Source of the DNA: DATGZH01 sp035297265
Lineage (GTDB): Bacteria > Actinomycetota > Acidimicrobiia > Acidimicrobiales > RAAP-2
NCBI GenBank assembly: GCA_035297265.1
Contig: DATGZH010000016.1
Coordinates: forward strand, 1-64,000
Direction of reading: 5' to 3'
Length of the DNA: 64,000 bases
The notes under the pieces are model-generated. The model was given only the letters and a program-made list of their open reading frames with translations. It made no database searches and was not told the origin of the DNA. Position numbers and translations under genes: made by a program. This document shows positions 10,035 through 16,938 of the stretch, piece by piece (the stretch's first letter is position 1; the number at the start of each line of letters is the position of its first letter).

Positions 10035-12911
10035 ATGGCTGTCGTAGCCGCAGGCTCTTCTGTGCCGTCTCGTCTGCTCTGGCGACGGGGCGTCGCCTCC
10101 GTCGTCTTCGGGTTGGCCCTGGCGGCCGCCCCGTTGGCCGTCCTGGCCTCGTCGGCCGGCCCCGCCGGTGCGACGACGCGAGGCTTCCTCGCGCTCCACC
10201 CGGCGGTCATCGCCGCTGGACCGACGTTCACGGTCAACACGACCAACGATACGCATGCCGCCAACCCGGCGGGCGGCGTCTGCGCCGATGCGGGTGGCAT
10301 GTGCTCCATCCGGGCGGCCCTCGAGGTGGCCACCGCCCTGCAGACCGGGGTCACGGTCAACGTCCCGGCCGGGACGTATCCGCTCACCCTCGGCGCTCTC
10401 GTCGTCAACGACTCGGCGGGCGTGGCCATCAACGGCGCCGGCCAGGCGTCGACGGTGATCAACGGTGGGAACACCAACCGCGTCCTCGACATCGAGCTCA
10501 ACGCTTCGAGCCAGGGTGGCTACGCGGCCCTCTCCCAGCTCACCCTGGAGAACGGCACCGCTCCGGGTGCGGGTCCGCACGCCAACCAAGGTGGCGCGGT
10601 CGTCGTGATCGACGACAGCGACTCGCTCTCCCTCGACACGGTGACGGTGAGCGGGAGCACGGCGCAACAGGGCGGCGGCATCTACTCGGACGGCAACCTG
10701 TGGGTCTCCAACAGCACGATCACGGGGAACACGGCGACCGCCAGTTGCGACTCCGAAGGTGGCGGCATCGACGTCGACTACGGCGGGGCCCGCATCACCA
10801 ACACCTCGGTGACGAACAACACGGCCAGTAACGGGACGTGCGACACCGAGGGCGGTGGCCTGTATCTCGACTCCGCCACGGCCCTGACTGGTGACGTCGT
10901 CAGTGGTAACACGGCCGTGTCGGGCACGAGCAACATCGTGGGTGGCGGCATCGAGGTCGCACATGCCACGGAGTTCACCAACGTGACGGTCTCGGGCAAC
11001 GTGGCCAAGGACACGGGGGGCAACGACGCCCTGGGCGGCGGCATCGACGGCAGCTACGGGATGGGGGCCACCTCGGGGCTCGTCCTCACCGGCAACACCG
11101 CTACGGCGGTCGGTGGGGGCGTCGCCGCGGGGGGCGGCCTCGACATGGAGGACGGGTTCGCCAACCTGCCCAACGCCACCATCTCCGGGAACACCGCCAT
11201 GACGGTCAACGGCGACGCCTACGGCGGCGGGATCAGCACGTTCACCACCGGCAACAGCGGCGCCGGGATCGTGGGCAGCAGCGACACGATCGACAACAAC
11301 ACCGCCGTGGCCACCGGGACCGGGTCCGCCGACGGCGGTGGCATCTCGACGGCCCTGGCAGGATCACTGTTCCTCAGCTCGTCGACGGTCTCGGGCAACA
11401 CGGCGTCGAACCCGGCCAGTCAGACGGGCCAGAACGGCGGCGGTGGCATCTACGACGGTGCCTGCGCCGGGTCCGAGGTCGTGAACTCTGTCATCTCGGG
11501 GAACTCCGCCCTCAACAGCCAGGGTGGGGGTGAGTACAACGACGCGTGTCAGGTGACCTACATCGGCGACATGGTCACCGGCAACCAGGCCACCGGCACG
11601 GACACCGCCGGCAATCACTTCGCCCAGGCCCAGGGCACTGGCGGCGGTCTCTCGCTCTACGACACGTCGACGATCCTCCAGACCCAGGTCGTCGGGAACA
11701 CGGCGACGCTCGTGGGCGGCGGCATCTACAGCGACGACGAACAGGTGCTGGACCAGGACACGGTGTCGAACAACACCGCCGGCACGGGCGGGGGCTACTT
11801 CAACGACGACAGCGGCATCATCAACCAGACCGCCATCGTCAACAACACCGCCTCCACCTCGGGCGGCGGTGCCTACCTGGACGGCGGCAGCCCGCTCACG
11901 TTCACCTACGCGACGGTGGCCGGCAACGTCAGCCCGGTGGGCGCCGGGGTCACGAACTTCAACTCCAGCGGTGGGGCGTTCAAGAACTCGACAGTGGCCG
12001 CCAACACCACGCCGGGTGGGACGGAGCTCGACTGCTCGAACACCGGCACCCCTCCCCTCGAGCCGATCGGGTCGGCCGGTGGGAACACCATCGGCGACAC
12101 GAGCTGCGGCCTCACCAACCCCACCGACCGGCAGGGCCCGGGCGACCAGGGCTACTGGATGAACGGCAGCGACGGCGGTGCCTTCTCGTTCAACACGAGC
12201 TTCTTCGGCTCGGTGCCGGGGGCGGGCGTGCACGTGAACAACATCGTGGCCATGGCCAAGGCGCCGGGTAACCAGGGCTACTGGATGGTCGGGGCCAACG
12301 GTGGCGTCTACTCGTTCGGCTCGGCCAAGTACTACGGCTCGCTCCCCGGTCTCGGGATCAGCGTGAACAACATCGTGGGCATCGTCTCCACGCCCGACGG
12401 CCAGGGTTACTGGCTCGTCGGCAACGACGGTGGTGTCTTCTCCTTCGGTGACGCCGTCTTCTTCGGCTCGGTGCCCGGGGTGGGTGTCCACGTGACCAAC
12501 GTCGTGGGGATCTCGGCCACGCCGGACGGGCTCGGCTACGTGATCGTGGGCGCGGACGGCGGCGTGTACACGTTCGGGACCGCCCACTTCTACGGTTCGG
12601 TGCCGGGCGTGGGCGTCCACGTGAACAACGTCAAGGGGATCGCGCTGACCGTGGACGGCCAGGGCTACTGGATCGTCGGCAACGACGGTGGTGTGTACTC
12701 CTTCGGTACGGCCAAGTTCTTCGGCTCGGTGCCGGGCGTGCACGTCAGCGTCAGCAACATCGTGGCCATCGTCCCGATGCCCGACCGCATCGGCTACTGG
12801 ATCATCGGGGCCGACGGTGGCGTCTACTCGTTCGGCTCGGCCAAGTACATGGGCTCGGTGCCGGGTGTGGGCGTCCACGTGAACAACATCACGGGAGGGG
12901 CCAGCACCTAG
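10035..12911 (+). CDS. Secreted beta-helix protein with six GYW repeats
   Basis: 958 residues. The ATG at 10035 has AAGGGGAA upstream and starts a good signal peptide (hydrophobic run at about 22-42, A-x-A after G-P-A-G-A). Next comes a CSLREA-like module: V-N-T-T-N-D, a C-x-D-x-G-G-x-C pair and C-S-I-R-A-A-L-E. Residues about 100-690 form a right-handed parallel beta-helix, with dozens of G-G-G-[IL] turns followed by strands such as S-T-[IV]-[ST]-G-N-T-A. From residue 706 six repeats of about 42 residues (G-Y-W-x-V-G-x-[DN]-G-G-V-x-[ST]-F-G) run to the end. No secretion anchor or sortase signal is visible. By inference it is a surface or extracellular carbohydrate-binding or adhesive protein; an active lyase is not supported because no catalytic residues are recognisable. 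Confidence 0.85.
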   Translation: MAVVAAGSSVPSRLLWRRGVASVVFGLALAAAPLAVLASSAGPAGATTRGFLALHPAVIAAGPTFTVNTTNDTHAANPAGGVCADAGGMCSIRAALEVATALQTGVTVNVPAGTYPLTLGALVVNDSAGVAINGAGQASTVINGGNTNRVLDIELNASSQGGYAALSQLTLENGTAPGAGPHANQGGAVVVIDDSDSLSLDTVTVSGSTAQQGGGIYSDGNLWVSNSTITGNTATASCDSEGGGIDVDYGGARITNTSVTNNTASNGTCDTEGGGLYLDSATALTGDVVSGNTAVSGTSNIVGGGIEVAHATEFTNVTVSGNVAKDTGGNDALGGGIDGSYGMGATSGLVLTGNTATAVGGGVAAGGGLDMEDGFANLPNATISGNTAMTVNGDAYGGGISTFTTGNSGAGIVGSSDTIDNNTAVATGTGSADGGGISTALAGSLFLSSSTVSGNTASNPASQTGQNGGGGIYDGACAGSEVVNSVISGNSALNSQGGGEYNDACQVTYIGDMVTGNQATGTDTAGNHFAQAQGTGGGLSLYDTSTILQTQVVGNTATLVGGGIYSDDEQVLDQDTVSNNTAGTGGGYFNDDSGIINQTAIVNNTASTSGGGAYLDGGSPLTFTYATVAGNVSPVGAGVTNFNSSGGAFKNSTVAANTTPGGTELDCSNTGTPPLEPIGSAGGNTIGDTSCGLTNPTDRQGPGDQGYWMNGSDGGAFSFNTSFFGSVPGAGVHVNNIVAMAKAPGNQGYWMVGANGGVYSFGSAKYYGSLPGLGISVNNIVGIVSTPDGQGYWLVGNDGGVFSFGDAVFFGSVPGVGVHVTNVVGISATPDGLGYVIVGADGGVYTFGTAHFYGSVPGVGVHVNNVKGIALTVDGQGYWIVGNDGGVYSFGTAKFFGSVPGVHVSVSNIVAIVPMPDRIGYWIIGADGGVYSFGSAKYMGSVPGVGVHVNNITGGAST
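12150..12908 (+). repeat. Six tandem GYW repeats, conserved at DNA level
   Basis: Six units of 120-130 bases. Stretches around the G-S-V-P-G-V-G-V-H-V-N-N block are nearly identical in DNA between units, for example near 12597-12630 and 12852-12885. This points to recent duplication or gene conversion and would allow slippage. Confidence 0.75.
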
Positions 12912-12933
12912 GAGGCGGTTCCACAGGGCGACG

Positions 12934-12972
12934 GGGTGCCGGCGGCCCGCATCGGTGCGGGCGTCGGCACCC
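12934..12972 (+). terminator. Strong two-part hairpin after beta-helix gene
   Basis: The outer stem GGGTGCCG/CGGCACCC (8 bp) encloses an inner stem CCCGCA-tcgg-TGCGGG (6 bp) across a small internal loop. It begins 23 bases after the stop codon. There is no T-run. Confidence 0.6.
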
Positions 12973-13249
12973 TGGCGCGTCCGGGGTCAGGAGTTCGCTG
13001 ATAGGACGTCCGCCCGGCGGCGCGGTGGCGACGACACAGGCGAGCCACGGGCGGCCGTCCAGCAGCCCATGGAGAGCGTCGGGGTGGCCGGCAGAGAGAG
13101 CCCGATGATCGCCCAGCCGCTCCTCACTCTGCCGATCTGTGCGGTCGACTCCGCCACCTCCGCAAACGCCGAACGGCCGCAGGCGACGCCGTGGCGCGTT
13201 CCCCGCTGCGCTCTGTCGCCGCCCGGGGGCTCGGCCCGTCCGGGTCCCG
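12973..13249. other. Intergenic DNA, nothing recognised
   Basis: Between the hairpin and the alcohol dehydrogenase promoter I find no credible gene. The open frames here have arginine-rich shadow composition. Confidence 0.4.
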
Positions 13250-13279
13250 TTGCCCGGGCCGGCCGCCTGGACCTACCGT
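13250..13279 (+). promoter_or_regulatory. Candidate promoter for alcohol dehydrogenase gene
   Basis: TTGCCC, 18-base spacer, TACCGT, with a short leader before the Shine-Dalgarno GGAAGGAGAGG and GTG 13310. Confidence 0.35.
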
Positions 13280-13309
13280 GGGCGCCGAGGTCGTCGGAAG
13301 GAGAGGAAC

Positions 13310-14545
13310 GTGAAGGCACTGGTCTTCGGGGTCAAACCTGACCCCTTCACCCCACCGGACGATGCGAACGAACTGGTCAAGAACCTCGGCGTGACGCCGG
13401 TCGCCCTGCAGGACATCCCGATGGCCAAGCCGCTCCGCCCCGACTGGGTGGTGCTGAAGCCCCGGCTCGTCGGGATCTGCGGCTCCGACTCGAAGCAGGT
13501 GCTGCTCGACTGGGGCGGCGGGGTCAAGAACGACAACCCGATGATGTCCTTCACCTCGTTCCCCCAGGTCATGGGGCACGAGGTGGTCGCCGACGTCGTC
13601 GAGCTCGGGCCCGAGGCCAAGGGGTTCGAGGTTGGCCAGCGGGTCTCGTTCACCCCGTGGCTCTCGTGCGCCCCGCGGGGCGTCTCGCCGATCTGCCCGG
13701 CCTGCGAGGCCGGCGACTACAGCCTGTGCTGGAGCTTCGAGGAGGGCCCGATCTCGCCGGGCATCCACACCGGGACCTCGCGCGACGCCACCGGGGGCTA
13801 CGCCGAGTTCATGCCGGCGCACGTGTCCATGGTCTTCCCGGTGCCCGACAACGTCTCCGACGAGGCGGCGATCTTCGCCGACCCCTTCGCCGTGTCGCTC
13901 CACTCGGTGACGAGGCATCCGCCGACCCCTGGGGGCAAGGCCCTCGTGTACGGGTCGGGCAGCCTCGGACTGGCCGCGGTGGCCATCCTGCGGGCCCTCT
14001 ACCCCGACGTCGAGGTGGGGGTGGTCGCCCGCTTCGGCCCGCAGGCCGAGCTCGCCCGTAAGTTCGGCGCGGCCAAGGTCGTGGCCCACGAGCCGAGAGA
14101 GGCCGTCCTCGAGGAGCTGGCCGCATGGTCCGGTGGCCGGCTCCGCAAGATCGACCACGGTCTGCCCATGGCCCATCCCGGCGGGATCGACGTGGTCTAC
14201 GACACTGTCGGCAAGCCGGAGACCTTCGAGATGGGGACCCGGCTACTCAAGGCCAGGGGCACGATGGTGAAGAGCGGGGTGAACGCCCCGGCCCGCTGGG
14301 AGTGGACCCCGCTCTACTTCAAGGAGATCTCCTGGGTCGGTTCCAACGCCTTCGGGGTGGAGGAGGTGCAGGGCGTCCGCAAGCACGGGATCGAGCACTA
14401 CCTGGACCTCGCCTCAGCGGGGCGGGTCGACCTCACGCCGATGCTCACGCACACGTTCCGACTGGACGATTGGCGCAACGCCTTCCTCACCATCGCCAAC
14501 CAGGGGGACACGGGCGCGATCAAGGTGGCCATCGACCACCGCTGA
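13310..14545 (+). CDS. Zinc-dependent alcohol dehydrogenase, MDR family
   Basis: NAD(P)-dependent medium-chain dehydrogenase of 411 residues, longer than the usual 340-380. The catalytic-domain hallmarks are G-I-C-G-S-D (first zinc ligand Cys), G-H-E (second ligand) and a structural-zinc lobe with four cysteines spread over C-A-P-R-G-V-S-P-I-C-P-A-C...C. The nucleotide-binding fold opens with V-Y-G-S-G-S-L-G, where glycine spacing G-x-G-x-x-G is kept. GTG 13310 has a strong Shine-Dalgarno (GGAAGGAGAGG). Substrate is unknown. It converges on the amidohydrolase gene, so it is a single-gene unit. Confidence 0.88.
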   Translation: MKALVFGVKPDPFTPPDDANELVKNLGVTPVALQDIPMAKPLRPDWVVLKPRLVGICGSDSKQVLLDWGGGVKNDNPMMSFTSFPQVMGHEVVADVVELGPEAKGFEVGQRVSFTPWLSCAPRGVSPICPACEAGDYSLCWSFEEGPISPGIHTGTSRDATGGYAEFMPAHVSMVFPVPDNVSDEAAIFADPFAVSLHSVTRHPPTPGGKALVYGSGSLGLAAVAILRALYPDVEVGVVARFGPQAELARKFGAAKVVAHEPREAVLEELAAWSGGRLRKIDHGLPMAHPGGIDVVYDTVGKPETFEMGTRLLKARGTMVKSGVNAPARWEWTPLYFKEISWVGSNAFGVEEVQGVRKHGIEHYLDLASAGRVDLTPMLTHTFRLDDWRNAFLTIANQGDTGAIKVAIDHR

Positions 14546-14599
14546 GCCGGCCGCCCGGTCAGCGCCTCCGCCGGATCACGCCGGGGGCGCCGGTGTGTT

Positions 14600-15805
14600 C
14601 TACGGACGAATGTTCGTCGGGGCGCGGCCGTCGGCGAGGTTGAAGAGGCGACGCACGTTGTCGCCGAGGAAGTTGGCGCGGTCGTCCTCCCGGAGTGTCC
14701 CGGCCAGCTCGTCGAGATCGGCGAGGTAGTCGGGCGTGTGGTCGGCGTGCGGGTAGTCCGAGGCCCACACGAAGTGCTCGCTGCCGAAGCGCTCAACCAG
14801 CTGAGCCACCGTGCCCTCGTCGGGGTCGCACGAGATGGTGCAGCGGGCCCGGAAGTAGTCGGACGGCTTCTCCTTGAGCGGCACGCTCTGCCCGATCGGG
14901 GTGTGCCCGTAGACGGCGTCCATGCGGTCGAGGTAGTGACCGATCCAGCCGCCGCCCGACTCGAGCACGAGGACCTTCAAGCGGGGGAAGCGGTCGAAGA
15001 CGGCGAGGTCGAAGAGGGTCACGAACTGGTGCCGGACGCCCTCGGGTCCCCGGATGGCCTCGAGCAGCTGCAGCCGGCCCTTCGTCCATTCGCTCTGCCT
15101 GATCCGACGGTCCTTGGACCAGAGGGGCTCGAAGCCCGGATGGATGGCGAACACGACGTCGAGGTCCTGCGCCGCGGCGAAGACGGCGTCGTGGTCGCGG
15201 TGGCCGATGGCCCGGTGGGTGTGGGTGAAGGGGAGGACGAAGCCGCCGCGGGCCCCCTCGCCGACCGCCCGCTCCAGCTCTTTCGCCGCGGCGTCCGGGT
15301 CGGTGAGCGAGAGGTGGGCCGCCGGGACCAGGCGACCGCCGCTGTCGGCGCAGAACTCGCAGATCCAGCGGTTGTAGGCCCGGGTGTAGGCCTGGCTCAA
15401 CTCGGGGTCGTCCAGCTCGGCCTCCCACAGGAGACCGAGGGTCGGGTAGAGGATGGCGGCGTCCAGCCCTTCGGCGTCGAGCAGCCGCACCCGCTCGGCC
15501 GGGTCCATGCTGCCGAAGGGCGCCTCGGTGACGTAGGTGCGGGCGGGGTCGAGGGCGATGCTCATGAGATCGGGGGCCCCCATGACGCCGAGGAGCGACG
15601 GCATGCCCTTTACGGTCATGACCGAGCGCTGGCCTCCGATCTCGAGCTCCTCCAGCCCGTCCTCGTCCGGGACGATCCGGAGAGCCCGGTCCCGGAACCC
15701 GGGCTCGAGGTAGCGGTCCCAGAGGTCGGGTGGCTCGAGCACATGGCCGTCGGCGTCGATCGCCCCCGAGTAGCTCAGTCGGTGGACGGCCGGTACGTCG
15801 GTCAC
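14600..15805 (-). CDS. Amidohydrolase family 2 (ACMSD-like TIM barrel)
   Basis: Metal-dependent hydrolase or decarboxylase of 401 residues. It opens with S-G-A-I-D-A-D-G-H-V-L-E-P-P-D-L-W. In the ACMSD family this strand normally reads H-x-H; here the first His is Asp (D-G-H), as in an actinobacterial subgroup I recall. Downstream it has the barrel histidine in V-F-A-I-H-P-G-F and the late aspartate in W-A-S-D-Y-P-H-A-D. GTG 15805 lies seven bases after the stop of the upstream 203-residue gene, so they are co-transcribed. Substrate unknown. A degradative role beside the VOC protein is inference. Confidence 0.82.
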   Translation of the reverse strand: MTDVPAVHRLSYSGAIDADGHVLEPPDLWDRYLEPGFRDRALRIVPDEDGLEELEIGGQRSVMTVKGMPSLLGVMGAPDLMSIALDPARTYVTEAPFGSMDPAERVRLLDAEGLDAAILYPTLGLLWEAELDDPELSQAYTRAYNRWICEFCADSGGRLVPAAHLSLTDPDAAAKELERAVGEGARGGFVLPFTHTHRAIGHRDHDAVFAAAQDLDVVFAIHPGFEPLWSKDRRIRQSEWTKGRLQLLEAIRGPEGVRHQFVTLFDLAVFDRFPRLKVLVLESGGGWIGHYLDRMDAVYGHTPIGQSVPLKEKPSDYFRARCTISCDPDEGTVAQLVERFGSEHFVWASDYPHADHTPDYLADLDELAGTLREDDRANFLGDNVRRLFNLADGRAPTNIRP

Positions 15806-15812
15806 GGCAGGC

Positions 15813-16424
15813 TCAGTCGACGGTGATCTCGAGGTCTTCTTTGAAGTGCCGGTACTTCGAGGGCGGGAGGTACTCCTTCGGCACGTCCGCCGCACTGTCG
15901 TAGTAGCTCACCTCGAAGAGGTTGGACGAGAGCGTGCCCTCCTCGACGTCGACGCCGTAGAGCGTGAGCTCCTTGGCGTCGTTGAAGGCGTCCACCGGGT
16001 TGGTGCGCCCCTCGCGCAGGCGCTCGTAGTCGCCGAGCGAGATGCGTCCGGCGAGGACGTACTCGGCTCCGTCGGGTGAGACGCCGACGGCCCGGCCGAG
16101 CGCGGCGTGCGAGTGGCCGTCGTCGATGACGTAGACCGCGCTGTCGCCGGTGCCGAACGCCTCCCTGATGTGGGCGTGCGGGATGATCTGGGCGTGCCGG
16201 TGGAGCTTCAGGGCCCACAGCACCGGCGCCGGGATGTCGCCGCCCTCCGGCTCACCCGTCTCGAGGGGCGTCGACTCCTCCTGGCCGACGAAGGGCTCCT
16301 GCCCAAGGGTGGGGTCGTTGACGATGATGTCTCCCGGCTTGGGCCGCTCGGAGGTGACGGCCCGTCCGAACTCGTGCTCGTCGCCCGGCTCGTCGTTCTC
16401 GGTGACACTGGTCTCGTCAGGCAC
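15813..16424 (-). CDS. Conserved-looking hypothetical protein in amidohydrolase operon
   Basis: I do not recognise the family. The 203 residues have no signal peptide or membrane helix. The first 50 or so are acidic and probably disordered. The rest is a mixed alpha/beta domain with a histidine-rich patch (L-H-R-H-A-Q-I-I-P-H-A-H-I) and a second D-D-G-H-S-H-A cluster, which could bind a metal. It is translated just upstream of the amidohydrolase, which suggests a partner or accessory role. GTG 16424 has no Shine-Dalgarno, but TAAGGT lies seven bases upstream, as expected for a leaderless mRNA. Confidence 0.75.
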   Translation of the reverse strand: MPDETSVTENDEPGDEHEFGRAVTSERPKPGDIIVNDPTLGQEPFVGQEESTPLETGEPEGGDIPAPVLWALKLHRHAQIIPHAHIREAFGTGDSAVYVIDDGHSHAALGRAVGVSPDGAEYVLAGRISLGDYERLREGRTNPVDAFNDAKELTLYGVDVEEGTLSSNLFEVSYYDSAADVPKEYLPPSKYRHFKEDLEITVD

Positions 16425-16431
16425 GGGGCCG

Positions 16432-16437
16432 ACCTTA
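16432..16437 (-). promoter_or_regulatory. -10 box of leaderless promoter, 203-residue gene
   Basis: TAAGGT read on the minus strand, seven bases before GTG 16424. There is no Shine-Dalgarno in the space, so transcription would start at or next to the start codon. Confidence 0.4.
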
Positions 16438-16472
16438 ACCGCCGTCCGAAGCGGCTGGCGGCGGGCCGGTGA

Positions 16473-16889
16473 TCAGGTCGGACGCTGGCGGATCAGCTCG
16501 ATCTGGTTGCCGTCGGGGTCGCAGACGATGGCCACCGGCACCCCGGGGCGGTACTCGAACGGCGGTCGCGGCACCTCGCAGCCGGCGGCCTGGCAGCGCT
16601 CCACCCGGCCGAGGACGTCGTCGACCCGCAGCGTCAGGTAGCGCAGGCCGGAGGCCCCGCCGGTGAGACCGCCCGGCGGGTTGGCCAGGGCCGGCGCCTC
16701 TTTCCCTGCCAGGAGCTTGATGACCGTGTCGGCGAGGCGGTAGCGCTCCATCACCATGCCCGGCAGCTGCATCTGGCCGACGTACTCGAGGCCGAGCACG
16801 TCGCCGTAGAAGTGCATCATCGGTCCGAGGTCGCGCACGACGACCCCGACCTCGACCGTCCCGGTCACGATCTCCTGCGGGTCCGACAC
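16473..16889 (-). CDS. VOC (glyoxalase/dioxygenase-fold) protein
   Basis: 138 residues with the two paired beta-alpha-beta-beta-beta modules of the vicinal-oxygen-chelate fold. The first (V-G-V-V-V-R-D-L-G-P-M-M-H-F-Y-G-D-V-L-G-L) is typical. The second ends in C-D-P-D-G-N-Q-I-E-L, which supplies the usual C-terminal glutamate metal ligand. The Shine-Dalgarno AAGGAGGTGA is perfect. It precedes the 203-residue gene on the same strand by about 50 bases. Activity cannot be assigned: members include glyoxalases, epimerases, dioxygenases and resistance proteins. Confidence 0.85.
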   Translation of the reverse strand: MSDPQEIVTGTVEVGVVVRDLGPMMHFYGDVLGLEYVGQMQLPGMVMERYRLADTVIKLLAGKEAPALANPPGGLTGGASGLRYLTLRVDDVLGRVERCQAAGCEVPRPPFEYRPGVPVAIVCDPDGNQIELIRQRPT

Positions 16890-16938
16890 CGGCTCACCTC
16901 CTTCGTGCTGGTCAGTGGAGTATGGCCCGTCGGGCTCC

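Noticed and set aside
10100..12100. Beta-helix protein as an active pectate lyase
   Set aside because: No catalytic residues recognised; the G-G-G repeat pattern alone supports only the fold.
12955..13341. A 128-codon plus-strand frame between the beta-helix gene and the dehydrogenase
   Set aside because: Arg/Pro-rich composition typical of GC-rich shadow frames, no Shine-Dalgarno, and it runs through the dehydrogenase start in another frame.
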